Shown here: positions 25,717 to 33,543 of the stretch, piece after piece
Position numbering within the stretch: position 1 is the first letter of the stretch
Layout of the letters: the number at the start of each line of letters is the position of its first letter
NCBI RefSeq assembly: GCF_023155275.1
Contig: NZ_JALMUV010000050.1
Coordinates: 1 to 56,182, forward strand
Direction of reading: 5' to 3'
Length of the DNA: 56,182 nucleotides
Source of the DNA: Streptomyces rhizoryzae
GTDB lineage: Bacteria; Actinomycetota; Actinomycetes; Streptomycetales; Streptomycetaceae
Made by a program: the position numbers and the translations under genes
Notes under the pieces: generated by a model
Seen by the model: only the letters and a program-made list of their open reading frames with translations
Databases searched by the model: none
Told to the model about the DNA's origin: nothing

Positions 25717-25756
25717 CTCCCATCCTGCTGCTGTGCCTGTACCGCCAAGGGGAACC

Positions 25757-26734
25757 GTGTCCATCCAACTCATGATCGCCGCGGCGTATCTGCCGCCCGA
25801 CGTGCTCAGCCAGAGTCAGAAGCTCGCCCTCATGAAGATCGCCGACAGCGCCGACGACGAGACACGCATCGCGCGGCCCGGCCTGACGCGCCTTGCCGCC
25901 TGGGTCGGCGTGACCGACAAGCGGGCCATCACCCTGGTGACCGAGCTGATAGCCAAGGGGCTCGTTGAACGCGTAGAGACCGGCAAGGCCGGTCGTACCG
26001 CCGTCTACCGTGTGTTCCCGCTCGGCGTGCCGCCCACCCCGACGACGCCCGAACTCAAGGCGGCTGCTGAGGCCCGCAAGGAGGCCCCCAAGAACCCTCG
26101 CAAGGCCCGCAGCGGAGTGAAGCGCGCGGCGCCGGCGAGGCCCGCGATGACGTACCAGGACATCGAGGCCCGCGAGGCCGCACGCCAGCAGGAAGCCGAC
26201 AACGCCCACGTCGAACCTGGGTTCCACGCGGGGAACCCAGGAGAGGAAGGGTTCCACGGGGGGAACCCGGAGGAGCCGGAGAGCAGGGTTCCGCCGGTGG
26301 AACCCGATGAGTTCCACGAGGGGAACCCACTGGGTTCCATCGGTGGAACCCCTTCCTTTCCTGGTTCTTCCTCTGACCTTCCTTTCCCCCCTACCCCCAC
26401 GGCTGACGCCGTAGGGGAGCCCGCTCCCGCTGTGGCGGACAGACCTGGAGCGAGCGCGGCGGCGCCGGAGAGGGACTGTCCGCGGCACCGTGGGCGCCTT
26501 GCAGCCTCTTGTCGTGGGTGCGGCACCAATCCGCGCGCCGAACGGGCGAGGCAGGGCCAGGAGTCCAAAGCTGCGGAGCACGAGGCGAACGGGCGCTTCT
26601 GGGATGAGTGGCACGACGGTGCAGCCAGACGCCGACGGCGTGTCGAGGAGACCTTGGAGGTGGTTGAAGCTGCCCGCCGGGCTGCACGTGAGGCGGCGCG
26701 TGAGTCCAAGTCGCGCAGACAGAACCGCAGTTAG
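25757..26734 (+). CDS. Replication initiator, lambda-O-like, containing the probable origin
   Basis: GTG 25757, just after AAGGGG, gives 325 aa. Residues of about 5-80 form a winged-helix DNA-binding domain (LSQSQKLALMKIADSADDET, LTRLAAWVGVTDKRAITLVT, AKGLVERVE), like phage O and replication-initiator proteins. The middle (about residues 145-205) is low complexity, and there the DNA carries five inverted repeats with the consensus GGGTTCC-N6-GGAACCC. The C-terminus has a CPRHRGRLAASCRGC Cys pair and ends in a basic helical tail, possibly for helicase loading. In lambda, too, the origin iterons lie inside the O gene. Confidence 0.7.
   Translation: MSIQLMIAAAYLPPDVLSQSQKLALMKIADSADDETRIARPGLTRLAAWVGVTDKRAITLVTELIAKGLVERVETGKAGRTAVYRVFPLGVPPTPTTPELKAAAEARKEAPKNPRKARSGVKRAAPARPAMTYQDIEAREAARQQEADNAHVEPGFHAGNPGEEGFHGGNPEEPESRVPPVEPDEFHEGNPLGSIGGTPSFPGSSSDLPFPPTPTADAVGEPAPAVADRPGASAAAPERDCPRHRGRLAASCRGCGTNPRAERARQGQESKAAEHEANGRFWDEWHDGAARRRRRVEETLEVVEAARRAAREAARESKSRRQNRS
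26217..26351. repeat. Five inverted-repeat iterons, probable phage replication origin
   Basis: Units start at 26219, 26249, 26286, 26309 and 26332. Each is GGGTTCC or GAGTTCC, six bases, then GGAACCC. They fall in three reading phases of the surrounding gene, so the encoded residues do not repeat; this points to selection on the DNA. A pyrimidine-rich tract follows at about 26352-26397, which could be the unwinding region. The first unit has 9-bp arms (26217-26240). Confidence 0.7.
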
Positions 26735-26761
26735 GTGGTGAAAAGAAAATACGCTGAAAAT

Positions 26762-26795
26762 TTGGACATTCTCCAGTAGTGCATATAGAATAGAA
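26762..26795 (+). promoter_or_regulatory. Early promoter, TATAGAAT type, copy 2
   Basis: TTGGAC at 26762-26767 and TAGAAT at 26786-26791 are 18 bp apart. The extended element TGCATATAGAATAGAA spans 26780-26795. A hairpin in the leader (26802-26820) follows before the AAGGAG of the next gene. Confidence 0.8.
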
Positions 26796-26835
26796 CCAGA
26801 AAGAGGGGGAACCTCCCTCTAACGGAAGGAGTGAC

Positions 26836-27264
26836 GTGCCCTATTTGCCCGCCCTGCGCCGCGAACGCGAGGGTGTTCTCGTGCTCGATGGCAGCGTCGC
26901 CGCCCGCGAGCTGATCCGCCTCCTGGCGGACCTCTATCGCGAGGATCCCGAAGGGGTTGGAGACGTGCTGATCCAGATCGCAGAGCTCAAGGATCAGGCC
27001 GAGTGTGAACGCAACCTGGATGGGCTCGGTTACGTCGAGCACATGCGTGATGAGATCGTCCAGGAAGTGCTTGACGAGATCGGTGGCGCTGAAACCCACC
27101 TCGATCCCCGCGTCAATCATCACGCCCTCATGCAGGCGCGTAGCCTCGCTCATCAGGCCGGTCAGATCTGCGAGGCGGCCCGGCGCCGCGCCGAGGAGCT
27201 GGCGGTCCTGACTGCAGCGGCACGAGGGGTGCGGGAGGCGCGCCGGAAGCCCCCTCTCTGCTGA
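26836..27264 (+). CDS. Phage protein of unknown function, helical
   Basis: GTG 26836 with AAGGAG upstream gives 142 aa. The sequence is almost entirely charged helix (LIRLLADLYREDPEGVGDVL, AELKDQAECERNLDGLGYVE). It is the first gene of the operon from promoter copy 2. I do not recognise it. Confidence 0.6.
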   Translation: MPYLPALRREREGVLVLDGSVAARELIRLLADLYREDPEGVGDVLIQIAELKDQAECERNLDGLGYVEHMRDEIVQEVLDEIGGAETHLDPRVNHHALMQARSLAHQAGQICEAARRRAEELAVLTAAARGVREARRKPPLC

Positions 27265-27288
27265 CCATGTTCCGCGCGCAATTTAGAT

Positions 27289-27308
27289 CCCAACTCTGTA
27301 GAGTTGGG
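27289..27308 (+). terminator. Intercistronic hairpin with start-associated element 3
   Basis: CCCAACTC and GAGTTGGG form a perfect 8-bp stem with a 4-nt loop. The element GACCTCTTGGAG (27317-27328) follows nine bases later. Confidence 0.6.
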
Positions 27309-27316
27309 TACCACTG

Positions 27317-27328
27317 GACCTCTTGGAG
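27317..27328 (+). promoter_or_regulatory. Start-associated element, copy 3
   Basis: GACCTCTTGGAG ends seven bases before GTG 27336. Confidence 0.75.
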
Positions 27329-27335
27329 AAAACCC

Positions 27336-27989
27336 GTGAGCACTGACCTCGCGCAGACCGCCCCGTTCCCGACCCACAGCAACATCAACCACCCGCTGTG
27401 GCGGAAGCTGTGGCAGGCATACGAACCGCTCATCACCGCACTGCGGCGCATCCCGCTCTCCACCGACGTCGAGATCAGCGGCGGCATGTTCAGCATCACC
27501 GCGGAGCTCACCGACGGGTCGCACCTGTGGGTCTCCTCGGTCGAGGGACTGCCTTTCGACCCCACGGACGTCCAGGGCTACCAGGTGCGGCGCGCGCACC
27601 AGGACAACCCGACCATCGACGAGCTCGTCTACGACTCCACCGAGGACGGCGAGGACTCCCGGTACGGCAACAACGTCGTGCCCCTCATCCAGGCCGTCGC
27701 AGCCTTCGTCGCGGAGCGAGGTTTGGCCGTCCGACTCATCGACCTGCTCTCGGTGCAGATTCAGGGTGTCTCGGCGAAACACCGTCCCTTGTCGGAGCTG
27801 GTTCAGGGCCCCTTCGATGACCGCCACGTGGCCGTCAAGGAGTACGGCTACGCCACCCACGACCTGATGCAGCGTGGGTGGAGGTGCATCCACGAGCAGG
27901 GCGGGACCGTATGGCCCCTCACCGTGTGGGAGCGGGAAGGCGAAATCGCCACCGTCTTCCTCGCGCACGTCGGCCAGGTCACCGCCTGA
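27336..27989 (+). CDS. Phage protein of unknown function
   Basis: GTG 27336 gives 217 aa. A beta-rich N-terminal part (DVEISGGMFSITAELTDGSH, LWVSSVEGLPFDP) precedes a helical segment and a C-terminal WPLTVWEREGEIATVFLAHV strand unit. It overlaps the next ATG by one base. No family is recognised. Confidence 0.6.
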   Translation: MSTDLAQTAPFPTHSNINHPLWRKLWQAYEPLITALRRIPLSTDVEISGGMFSITAELTDGSHLWVSSVEGLPFDPTDVQGYQVRRAHQDNPTIDELVYDSTEDGEDSRYGNNVVPLIQAVAAFVAERGLAVRLIDLLSVQIQGVSAKHRPLSELVQGPFDDRHVAVKEYGYATHDLMQRGWRCIHEQGGTVWPLTVWEREGEIATVFLAHVGQVTA

Positions 27990-28201
27990 TGCCCGGCGCC
28001 GAACCGGCACGGCCGCATCCACCTCAGCCCGCCAAGCGCCCGTGCACTTGTCTGATCGCGCACCCGCACAACGACGAGGAGCGATCCCAGGCCCAGGCCG
28101 CACTGGACAACGCCCTCAAGACCAACGACGCCCAGGGCGTGCTGGTTGCCTGCCTGCAGCTCATGCAGCCCTGCCAGGCCAACGGCGAGGCGGCGAAGTG
28201 A
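27989..28201 (+). CDS. Small phage protein
   Basis: This 70-aa protein starts in a TGATG overlap. It has RPCTCLIAHPHNDEER and a helical C-terminus with two more Cys (VACLQLMQPC). Its stop overlaps the next ATG, so the three genes are probably translated together. Confidence 0.55.
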   Translation: MPGAEPARPHPPQPAKRPCTCLIAHPHNDEERSQAQAALDNALKTNDAQGVLVACLQLMQPCQANGEAAK

Positions 28202-28356
28202 TGACCACGATGCACGCGCTCCTCGCGTTCGCCGTCGTCGTCGCGGTCGGCCTCACCGCGCTCGTCGTCGGCGAACTCCGCTGGGAGGCCCGCAACCGGC
28301 TCCCCCGGAGCACCACCTGCGGCCAACAGCACCACCGCCACGCCGCCCACCGCTGA
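28201..28356 (+). CDS. Small membrane protein
   Basis: A 51-aa protein with one membrane segment near the N-terminus (LLAFAVVVAVGLTALVVGEL) and a basic, His-rich tail. It starts in a TGATG overlap with the gene before it. Function unknown. Confidence 0.5.
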   Translation: MTTMHALLAFAVVVAVGLTALVVGELRWEARNRLPRSTTCGQQHHRHAAHR

Positions 28357-28360
28357 ACCC

Positions 28361-28390
28361 TGCCCGGCCCGGCACTGGCCGGGCCGGGCA
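28361..28390 (+). terminator. Intercistronic GC hairpin
   Basis: TGCCCGGCCCGGC and its complement form a 13-bp stem with a 4-nt loop. It lies between the small membrane protein and the next start-associated element. Confidence 0.7.
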
Positions 28391-28396
28391 GCCAAC

Positions 28397-28408
28397 GACC
28401 TCTTGGAG
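28397..28408 (+). promoter_or_regulatory. Start-associated element, copy 4
   Basis: GACCTCTTGGAG ends seven bases before GTG 28416. Confidence 0.75.
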
Positions 28409-28415
28409 AACCCCC

Positions 28416-28898
28416 GTGGGATACGACTTCTACATCCAGACCGCCGACGGCAAGCCCGCCGCGGGAGACGAGAACTACTTCCGCATCCCGTGGACGGCAA
28501 TGCCCCGGACCCTCGACGCGATGGCCAACTTCAGGATGCTCGTTGAGCTTCCCGTTCCCTCCTTCCCGTCGCTGTCGGCGTACGGGCTGACTGACCGCGA
28601 CTTCCAGCCCGACGCCCAGCGCGACCAGGCCACCTCGAACCGCATCGCCGAGTACCGAGCCGCCTACCAGGCGGTCAAGGACGCCTCGGAACCGCAGCCG
28701 GCCGGCATCCCCAGCTACAAGCTCACCTACAACGGCGGCTTCCTGGTCGCCCTCGCCGAGATCACGGCGGCCCTGTCCACGTACGAGGCGCACCCGCACG
28801 TGGACATCGCCGAGGTGCCGGTCGGCAACCCCACCTGGCGGCACTGGGTGGCCTTCCTGCGCCGGGCCAAAAAGCACGGCGGTCTCCGCGCGCACTGA
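28416..28898 (+). CDS. Phage protein of unknown function
   Basis: GTG 28416 gives 160 aa. It opens with GYDFYIQTADGKPA and ENYFRIPW and has a TYNGGFLVALAEITAAL segment near residues 107-125. Small proteins with this opening occur in Streptomyces phages and genomes. No function is known to me. Confidence 0.6.
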   Translation: MGYDFYIQTADGKPAAGDENYFRIPWTAMPRTLDAMANFRMLVELPVPSFPSLSAYGLTDRDFQPDAQRDQATSNRIAEYRAAYQAVKDASEPQPAGIPSYKLTYNGGFLVALAEITAALSTYEAHPHVDIAEVPVGNPTWRHWVAFLRRAKKHGGLRAH

Positions 28899-28910
28899 CC
28901 CCCAGCTCCC

Positions 28911-28937
28911 GCCCGGCCCCGCGAGACGGGGCCGGGC
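28911..28937 (+). terminator. Intercistronic GC hairpin
   Basis: GCCCGGCCCCG at 28911-28921 pairs with 28927-28937 around CGAGA. Confidence 0.7.
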
Positions 28938-28943
28938 CCCGCG

Positions 28944-28955
28944 AACTTCTTGGAG
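28944..28955 (+). promoter_or_regulatory. Start-associated element, copy 5
   Basis: AACTTCTTGGAG differs at two positions from the others and ends 13 bases before ATG 28969. Confidence 0.6.
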
Positions 28956-28968
28956 AGCGACCACCACT

Positions 28969-30465
28969 ATGGCCACCGTCATCGACCTGTTCTGCGGCGC
29001 TGGAGGGATCAGCACCGGCTTCGTGGAAGCCGGACACGAGTTGATCCTCGGGGTCAACCACTGGCAGCTCGCCCTGGACACCCATGCCGCGAACCATCCC
29101 CACGCCGACCATGCCTGCATCGACCTGTCGGGTTTCCCCATGCGTCACCTGCCCAAGGCAGAAGTGTTGTCGGCCGGCGTCATCTGCACGGAGATCAGCC
29201 CCGCTGGCGGGAAGCCCCGTGAGACCGACCAGATGAACCTGCTAGACCTGCTCGACGAAGGCGAGGACTGGCAGACATTGGCGAAGGAAGCCTTCGAACG
29301 GACCCGGGTCACCGCCTGGTGCGTGGTGCGCGCCGCCGAAGCCAAGCGGTTCAAGGCCATCGTCGTGGAGAACGTCGTCGAGTTCGGTCTCGACTGGATC
29401 TTGTTCCCGAAGTGGCTCGAAGCGATGGAGCTGCTCGGCTACCAGTACCAGACCGTGTCCGTCAGCAGCGCCCACATCGGTGACGACACCAACCTGCGCG
29501 CTCCGCAGTGGCGTGATCGGATGTACGTGGTCTTCACCCTCAAGACCATGCGGAAGCCGGACCTGGAGCCCAGGCCGCTGGCGTACTGCGTCGACTGCGG
29601 CGGTGACGTGCACGCCGTACAGTCGTGGCACGTCGCCGGCGTTCGCATCGGGAAGTACCGGCGCGACTACATCTACCGCTGCCCCAACAGTCGCTGCCGT
29701 CACGCGATGGTCGAGCCGTACGTCCGCCCGGCGAGCGACATCATCAACTGGGACGACCTCGGCACGCGGATCGGAGACCGCAAGAAGCCCCTGGCCGATA
29801 CGACGATGGACCGCATCCGCGCCGGCCTCACCAAGTTCCCCTACCGTCCTAGCTCCATCACGCTCACGCACGGCAAAGACGGCGGAGACAGGGCGTACGC
29901 CGTCGAGGACCGGCCTCTGCCGACCCGCACCGCCAAGCAGGGCGACGCGCTTCTGGTACCGACCGGCGGCTCGTGGAACACGGATGCTGTTCCGGTCGAC
30001 GTGCCGCTGCGCACCCGCACCACCCGCGAGAGCGAAGCCCTGCTGACGGTGGACCCGTTCATCGTCGAATTCCGCAACCACGCCACAGCCAGTCCCGCCA
30101 GCACCCCGCTCGCCGGGATCACCGCGAAGGGCAACCACCACGGCTTGGTCACTCACGCCGGCCGCGTGCCCGAGCGCGCCAGGAACACCCTCGTCATCCC
30201 TTACCGCAAGGCCGCAGTGAAGACGGCCGCCGAACCCATCCATACCCTGTCCACCCGTGACTCGGCGGCGCTCGTGCGCAGCGCGCCCGACATCAACGAC
30301 TGCTACTTCCGGATGCTCAAACCCCGGGAACAGCTCGAAGGCCAGCGGTTCCCCAAGAAGTACGTCGTCTACGGCAACCAGGCCGAGCAGACCATGCAGG
30401 CGGGCAACGCCGTCTCCGTCAACGTCGCGCGGTGGATAGGCCAGCGATTGGAACCCGTCCTGTGA
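28969..30465 (+). CDS. C5-cytosine DNA methyltransferase with variant motif IV
   Basis: The 498-aa protein has motif I DLFCGAGGIS (residues 6-15), motif VI VENVV (134-136 ENV), motif VIII QWRDR (180-184) and motif X GNAVSVN near the end. Motif IV, normally PC, reads GVICTEIS: Cys73 is present but the proline is replaced by Ile. Between residues 207 and 243 a CxxC...CxxxxC group could bind zinc inside the target-recognition part, which is large. It would methylate cytosine in phage or host DNA, perhaps against host restriction. No partner nuclease is seen, so it looks like an orphan enzyme. Its last bases overlap the WhiB-like gene. Confidence 0.85.
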   Translation: MATVIDLFCGAGGISTGFVEAGHELILGVNHWQLALDTHAANHPHADHACIDLSGFPMRHLPKAEVLSAGVICTEISPAGGKPRETDQMNLLDLLDEGEDWQTLAKEAFERTRVTAWCVVRAAEAKRFKAIVVENVVEFGLDWILFPKWLEAMELLGYQYQTVSVSSAHIGDDTNLRAPQWRDRMYVVFTLKTMRKPDLEPRPLAYCVDCGGDVHAVQSWHVAGVRIGKYRRDYIYRCPNSRCRHAMVEPYVRPASDIINWDDLGTRIGDRKKPLADTTMDRIRAGLTKFPYRPSSITLTHGKDGGDRAYAVEDRPLPTRTAKQGDALLVPTGGSWNTDAVPVDVPLRTRTTRESEALLTVDPFIVEFRNHATASPASTPLAGITAKGNHHGLVTHAGRVPERARNTLVIPYRKAAVKTAAEPIHTLSTRDSAALVRSAPDINDCYFRMLKPREQLEGQRFPKKYVVYGNQAEQTMQAGNAVSVNVARWIGQRLEPVL

Positions 30466-30917
30466 CCGGAACCCGCGGTGCCCAGCCCGGCACCTACGTC
30501 ACTGAGCACGCGCCCTGCTGGGGCGACCCCGACTTCGCCGTGGCCGACAACCGGTGGAAGAACGGCAAGGACTTGGTCGCCATCTGCGAACCCGTCCTGT
30601 ACGTGTGCAGTGGCTGCCCCTACCGCGCCGCCTGCATCCGACAGGTCCGTCCCGCCAAGAGCGCCTTCGACGGCGTGTGCGGCGGGCGGGTTTGGCTCAA
30701 CGGCGTGATCGTCAGCGCCCTCCCGGACGCCGACCCCAGCGAGCTGCCGCCGCCGGTCATCCGTAAGGCGTGCGGCACCGCCGCCGGCTCGCGCGCCCAC
30801 CGACGCGCCGTCGAGCAGCAGTGCCCCGACTGCGAGCCCTTCTACACCCCCGCGGCCAACCCGCTCGGGGAGGCGGACGACGACACACAGCAGCTCGAAC
30901 TTCCCTGCGTCGCCTGA
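30462..30917 (+). CDS. WhiB-family transcriptional regulator
   Basis: GTG 30462 overlaps the methyltransferase stop and gives 151 aa. The iron-sulfur ligands are Cys19, Cys49, Cys52 and Cys58, with the exact WhiB spacing C-x29-C-x2-C-x5-C. GVCGG replaces the usual GVWGG turn. A second element, ACGTAAGSRAHRRAV with CPDC, resembles the small HTH/Cys tail of some actinobacterial proteins. WhiB proteins bind the main sigma factor and change promoter choice; phage copies are known to affect host growth and superinfection. Confidence 0.85.
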   Translation: MTGTRGAQPGTYVTEHAPCWGDPDFAVADNRWKNGKDLVAICEPVLYVCSGCPYRAACIRQVRPAKSAFDGVCGGRVWLNGVIVSALPDADPSELPPPVIRKACGTAAGSRAHRRAVEQQCPDCEPFYTPAANPLGEADDDTQQLELPCVA

Positions 30918-30938
30918 TTCACCGAAGGAGTTGAATAC

Positions 30939-31316
30939 ATGCTTCAAGACCGATCGATGCGTGATCTGCTCGGCCCCGTCGCGGCCGTGGCACTCATCGC
31001 CCAGGTCAACCCCGACCTGCCCGCGCCCAGCATCGAATTCGCCGCTATCTACAACGACGCCCTGGAACTCGGCATGGGTGTCCGCCTGCACCTGCACCAG
31101 CCCCATGCCGGGGTGTATGAGCGGTGGGCTCAGCTGATCGGCAGCAACAACCCGGACTCGCACACCGACTTCGTGCCGACGGCCCGCGGCAACGTGGTTC
31201 GCCGCACCTTCGGCAGCTACGCGGACATCCCCATCGAGGCCGTCGCCTACCTCCCGCCGGCAACGCCCCGAGCGGCCGAGCACAGGCCGCCGGCGGTGCG
31301 CGAACCCGCCGCCTGA
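30939..31316 (+). CDS. Phage protein of unknown function
   Basis: ATG 30939 with GAAGGAG upstream gives 125 aa. It contains a helical N-terminus and a VYERWAQLIGSNNPDSHT, VRRTFGSYADIPIEAVAYLP segment. It sits between WhiB-like and HU-like regulators. Not recognised. Confidence 0.55.
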   Translation: MLQDRSMRDLLGPVAAVALIAQVNPDLPAPSIEFAAIYNDALELGMGVRLHLHQPHAGVYERWAQLIGSNNPDSHTDFVPTARGNVVRRTFGSYADIPIEAVAYLPPATPRAAEHRPPAVREPAA

Positions 31317-31357
31317 CCTCCAGCTCAACCAACATCCCATCTCGCAGAAAGTACGAC

Positions 31358-31690
31358 ATGAATAAGCAGCTCCTCATCGAGGACGTCGCCACCAAGCTCG
31401 GATCTCGCGCCGTCGCCGCAGAGGCGGTGGAAGCTGTCTTCGACTCCATCGTCCGCGCGGTCACCGACGGCAAGAGGGTCACCGTGACCGGGTTCGGCTC
31501 GATCGCCCCGGTGCAGCGCCCGGCCCGCTTCGCCCGCAACCCGCAGACCGGCGGCCGGGTGAGAGTGCCGGCGACTCGATTTGTCCGCTTCCGGCCCGGT
31601 GCCTCGTTCAAGGCCCTGGTCGACGGCACCAAGCCCCTCCCGGAACACGGCAGCGCCATCAAGAAGGCCCCCAAGACGCCCCGCGCCTGA
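31358..31690 (+). CDS. HU-like DNA-binding protein
   Basis: The 110-aa protein follows the HU/IHF pattern: helices LLIEDVATKLG and AAEAVEAVFDSIVRAV, then VTVTGFGSIAPVQRPARFARNPQTGGRVRVP, in which RNPQTG is the intercalating arm tip. A short basic tail follows. It bends DNA nonspecifically and may help replication or packaging. The start codon ATG 31358 has AGAAAG as a weak binding site. Confidence 0.85.
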   Translation: MNKQLLIEDVATKLGSRAVAAEAVEAVFDSIVRAVTDGKRVTVTGFGSIAPVQRPARFARNPQTGGRVRVPATRFVRFRPGASFKALVDGTKPLPEHGSAIKKAPKTPRA

Positions 31691-31702
31691 CATGCCCGCC
31701 GC

Positions 31703-31728
31703 GCCGCCCCGGCAACCACCGGGGCGGC
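31703..31728 (+). terminator. Intercistronic GC hairpin
   Basis: GCCGCCCCGG at 31703-31712 pairs with 31719-31728 around CAACCA. Confidence 0.7.
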
Positions 31729-31747
31729 CCTGACCCCGGAGCGCACA

Positions 31748-32497
31748 GTGATCACTCACGTCGTGCAGTTCAGCGGCGGCATCGGCTCCTTCGCAGCCGC
31801 CGTCCGTGTCGCCGAGAAGCACGGAACCGCCAACCTCACCCTCCTCATAGCCGACACCGGCATCGAAGACCCGGACCTGTGGAGGTTCGCCGACGACACC
31901 AGCCGCCTGCTGGGGGTGCCGCTGACCAAGGTTGCCGACGGACGTACGCCCTGGCAGGTCTTCCGCGACAAGCGGTTCCTCGGCAACGACCGACTTGCCC
32001 CTTGCACACGGACGTTGAAGCAGGTCCCCTGCCGCGCCTGGATGCAGGCACACACGAATCCCGCCGACACGCTGGTGTATATCGGCATCGAGCCCACGGC
32101 CCGGGACCGGGCCCGCATTCCCGCCATCGCCCGTGCCTGGAAGCCGTGGCACACCCGGTTCCCCCTGTGCTCGAAGTGGGAGCCCCCGCGGACCAAGGCG
32201 GAACTGCTCCAAGAAGCACGAGCACTCGGCGTTCCCCCGCCCCGCCTGTACGAGCTGGGCTTCTCCCACAACAACTGCGGCGGCACCTGCGTGCGAGCCG
32301 GCATGCGGCAGTGGAAGCACCTCCTGGACGTCATGCCCGACCGGTACGCCTACGCCGAAGCGCAGGAAGAGGACCTGCGCCGACTGCTGGGTCCCGTCAC
32401 GATCCTGCGCCAGCGACACAAGGGCGTCAGCCGCCCGCTGCCCCTGGCCGAACTCCGGCGCCAGCACCAGGCGGCGCCCATGCTGCCCGTCGCATGA
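31748..32497 (+). CDS. PP-loop ATPase, PAPS-reductase-like family
   Basis: GTG 31748 gives 249 aa. The loop SGGIGS is at residues 9-14, followed by LLIADTGIEDPDLW. Cysteines lie in CTRTLKQVPC, CSKW and NNCGGTCVRAG. Relatives include PAPS reductases and DndC-type DNA sulfur enzymes, and many phages carry a version of unknown function. It could modify a nucleotide, tRNA or DNA. No other sulfur or deazapurine genes are seen nearby, so the substrate is open. Confidence 0.7.
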   Translation: MITHVVQFSGGIGSFAAAVRVAEKHGTANLTLLIADTGIEDPDLWRFADDTSRLLGVPLTKVADGRTPWQVFRDKRFLGNDRLAPCTRTLKQVPCRAWMQAHTNPADTLVYIGIEPTARDRARIPAIARAWKPWHTRFPLCSKWEPPRTKAELLQEARALGVPPPRLYELGFSHNNCGGTCVRAGMRQWKHLLDVMPDRYAYAEAQEEDLRRLLGPVTILRQRHKGVSRPLPLAELRRQHQAAPMLPVA

Positions 32498-32546
32498 GAC
32501 ACGGGCTCCTCCACCACGACCAAGCAACGAACGAAGAGGTGTGCTG

Positions 32547-32981
32547 ATGCACGACGAGATAGCCGACGCCATCTGGGAAGCGGTCTACCAGTGGGTCAAA
32601 GGCCGCCGGGAGGAGTCCGCGCAGATCCTCACCGCCCTTACCAAGACCCAGACCCCGAGCATGATGTACGGAGTCGCCTGCGGCATCGCCACGGTCGCCA
32701 AGGCCGCAGTGCTCAAGGTGCACGGCCACCACCACCGCGCCTGCTTTTGGGGCATCGGCGCCGTCGACGGCTCGCGGCCGGAGAGCACCATCCCGCCGAC
32801 CGCCCTGTTCGCCGCCCGGTTCATCGCCGCGAACCTCAACGGGGACAGCGACATGGCCCTGGCTCTCTACCAGGCTGCCTACACCGCCAAGGACAAGATG
32901 CTGTGGCCCGCGTGCATGCACGCGCTCCTCGCGGCGACCGGCGAGGCCGTTTTCCTGGCCACCGCGGGGGCCGAGCGGTGA
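32547..32981 (+). CDS. Phage protein of unknown function
   Basis: ATG 32547 gives 144 aa with GAAGAGG upstream. It is helical, with IADAIWEAVYQWVKGRREES and KDKMLWPACMHALLAATGE. Its stop overlaps the following GTG, and both belong to a tightly packed run up to 34211. Confidence 0.6.
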   Translation: MHDEIADAIWEAVYQWVKGRREESAQILTALTKTQTPSMMYGVACGIATVAKAAVLKVHGHHHRACFWGIGAVDGSRPESTIPPTALFAARFIAANLNGDSDMALALYQAAYTAKDKMLWPACMHALLAATGEAVFLATAGAER

Positions 32982-33322
32982 CCGATCCCGCCAGCTACTC
33001 AGCCGAGGGTCTGCGCCACGACGTCGCCGACCCGGCAACGTGGACCGTCCGGGTCTGCCAGGACCGCTGCACCACGTGCATCTTCCGGCCCGGAAACCTC
33101 ATGAACCTGGCGCCGGGCCGGGTGGCAAACATGGTCAACAGGGCCGTAGCCGACGAAGGCCACATCGTCTGCCACAAGACGCTCGGCACCACAGCCCCGG
33201 CCATCTGTGAAGGGTTCGCCAAGCACCCGAGAGGACGAGCGGCCTCACTGGCGCTCCGGCTCGCGCGAGCCGGCGTGCTGAGGATCGTCCTCGTGCAGCC
33301 GGACGAGGAGAGCAGAGCGTGA
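32978..33322 (+). CDS. Cys-rich phage protein
   Basis: GTG 32978 gives 114 aa. It has VCQDRCTTCIFRPGN, CHKTLG and ICEGF, a five-Cys set that could bind zinc or an iron-sulfur cluster. This type is widespread in actinophage early regions, without known function. Confidence 0.6.
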   Translation: MTDPASYSAEGLRHDVADPATWTVRVCQDRCTTCIFRPGNLMNLAPGRVANMVNRAVADEGHIVCHKTLGTTAPAICEGFAKHPRGRAASLALRLARAGVLRIVLVQPDEESRA

Positions 33323-33543
33323 CCGGCCTGCTTGCTGCCCTCGTGCTTCTCCTCTGGCTCTTCGGGACCGTCTTCCTGGCCGGCTTCTTCTCCTCGCTGC
33401 TGGCCAACGAACCGATGCTGCGCCTCGCCGCCCAACTGCGGCCCGCCGCGGTCGCCCTGTACCTCGCTGTCGCCGCCGTCTTCTTGCCCGCGTTCGTTGC
33501 CGTACGGGCCGTCGAGGCGCTCGTGAAACGGGAACGTCCATGA
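33319..33543 (+). CDS. Small two-helix membrane protein
   Basis: The 74-aa protein has hydrophobic segments at about residues 3-25 and 42-65. It overlaps genes on both sides by four bases. Function unknown. Confidence 0.55.
   Translation: MTGLLAALVLLLWLFGTVFLAGFFSSLLANEPMLRLAAQLRPAAVALYLAVAAVFLPAFVAVRAVEALVKRERP

Noticed and set aside
24338..26614. A 758-codon open frame on the minus strand
   Set aside because: It lies opposite the nuclease and replication genes, which have clear motifs and starts. The sequence is Arg/Gly-rich and resembles no family.
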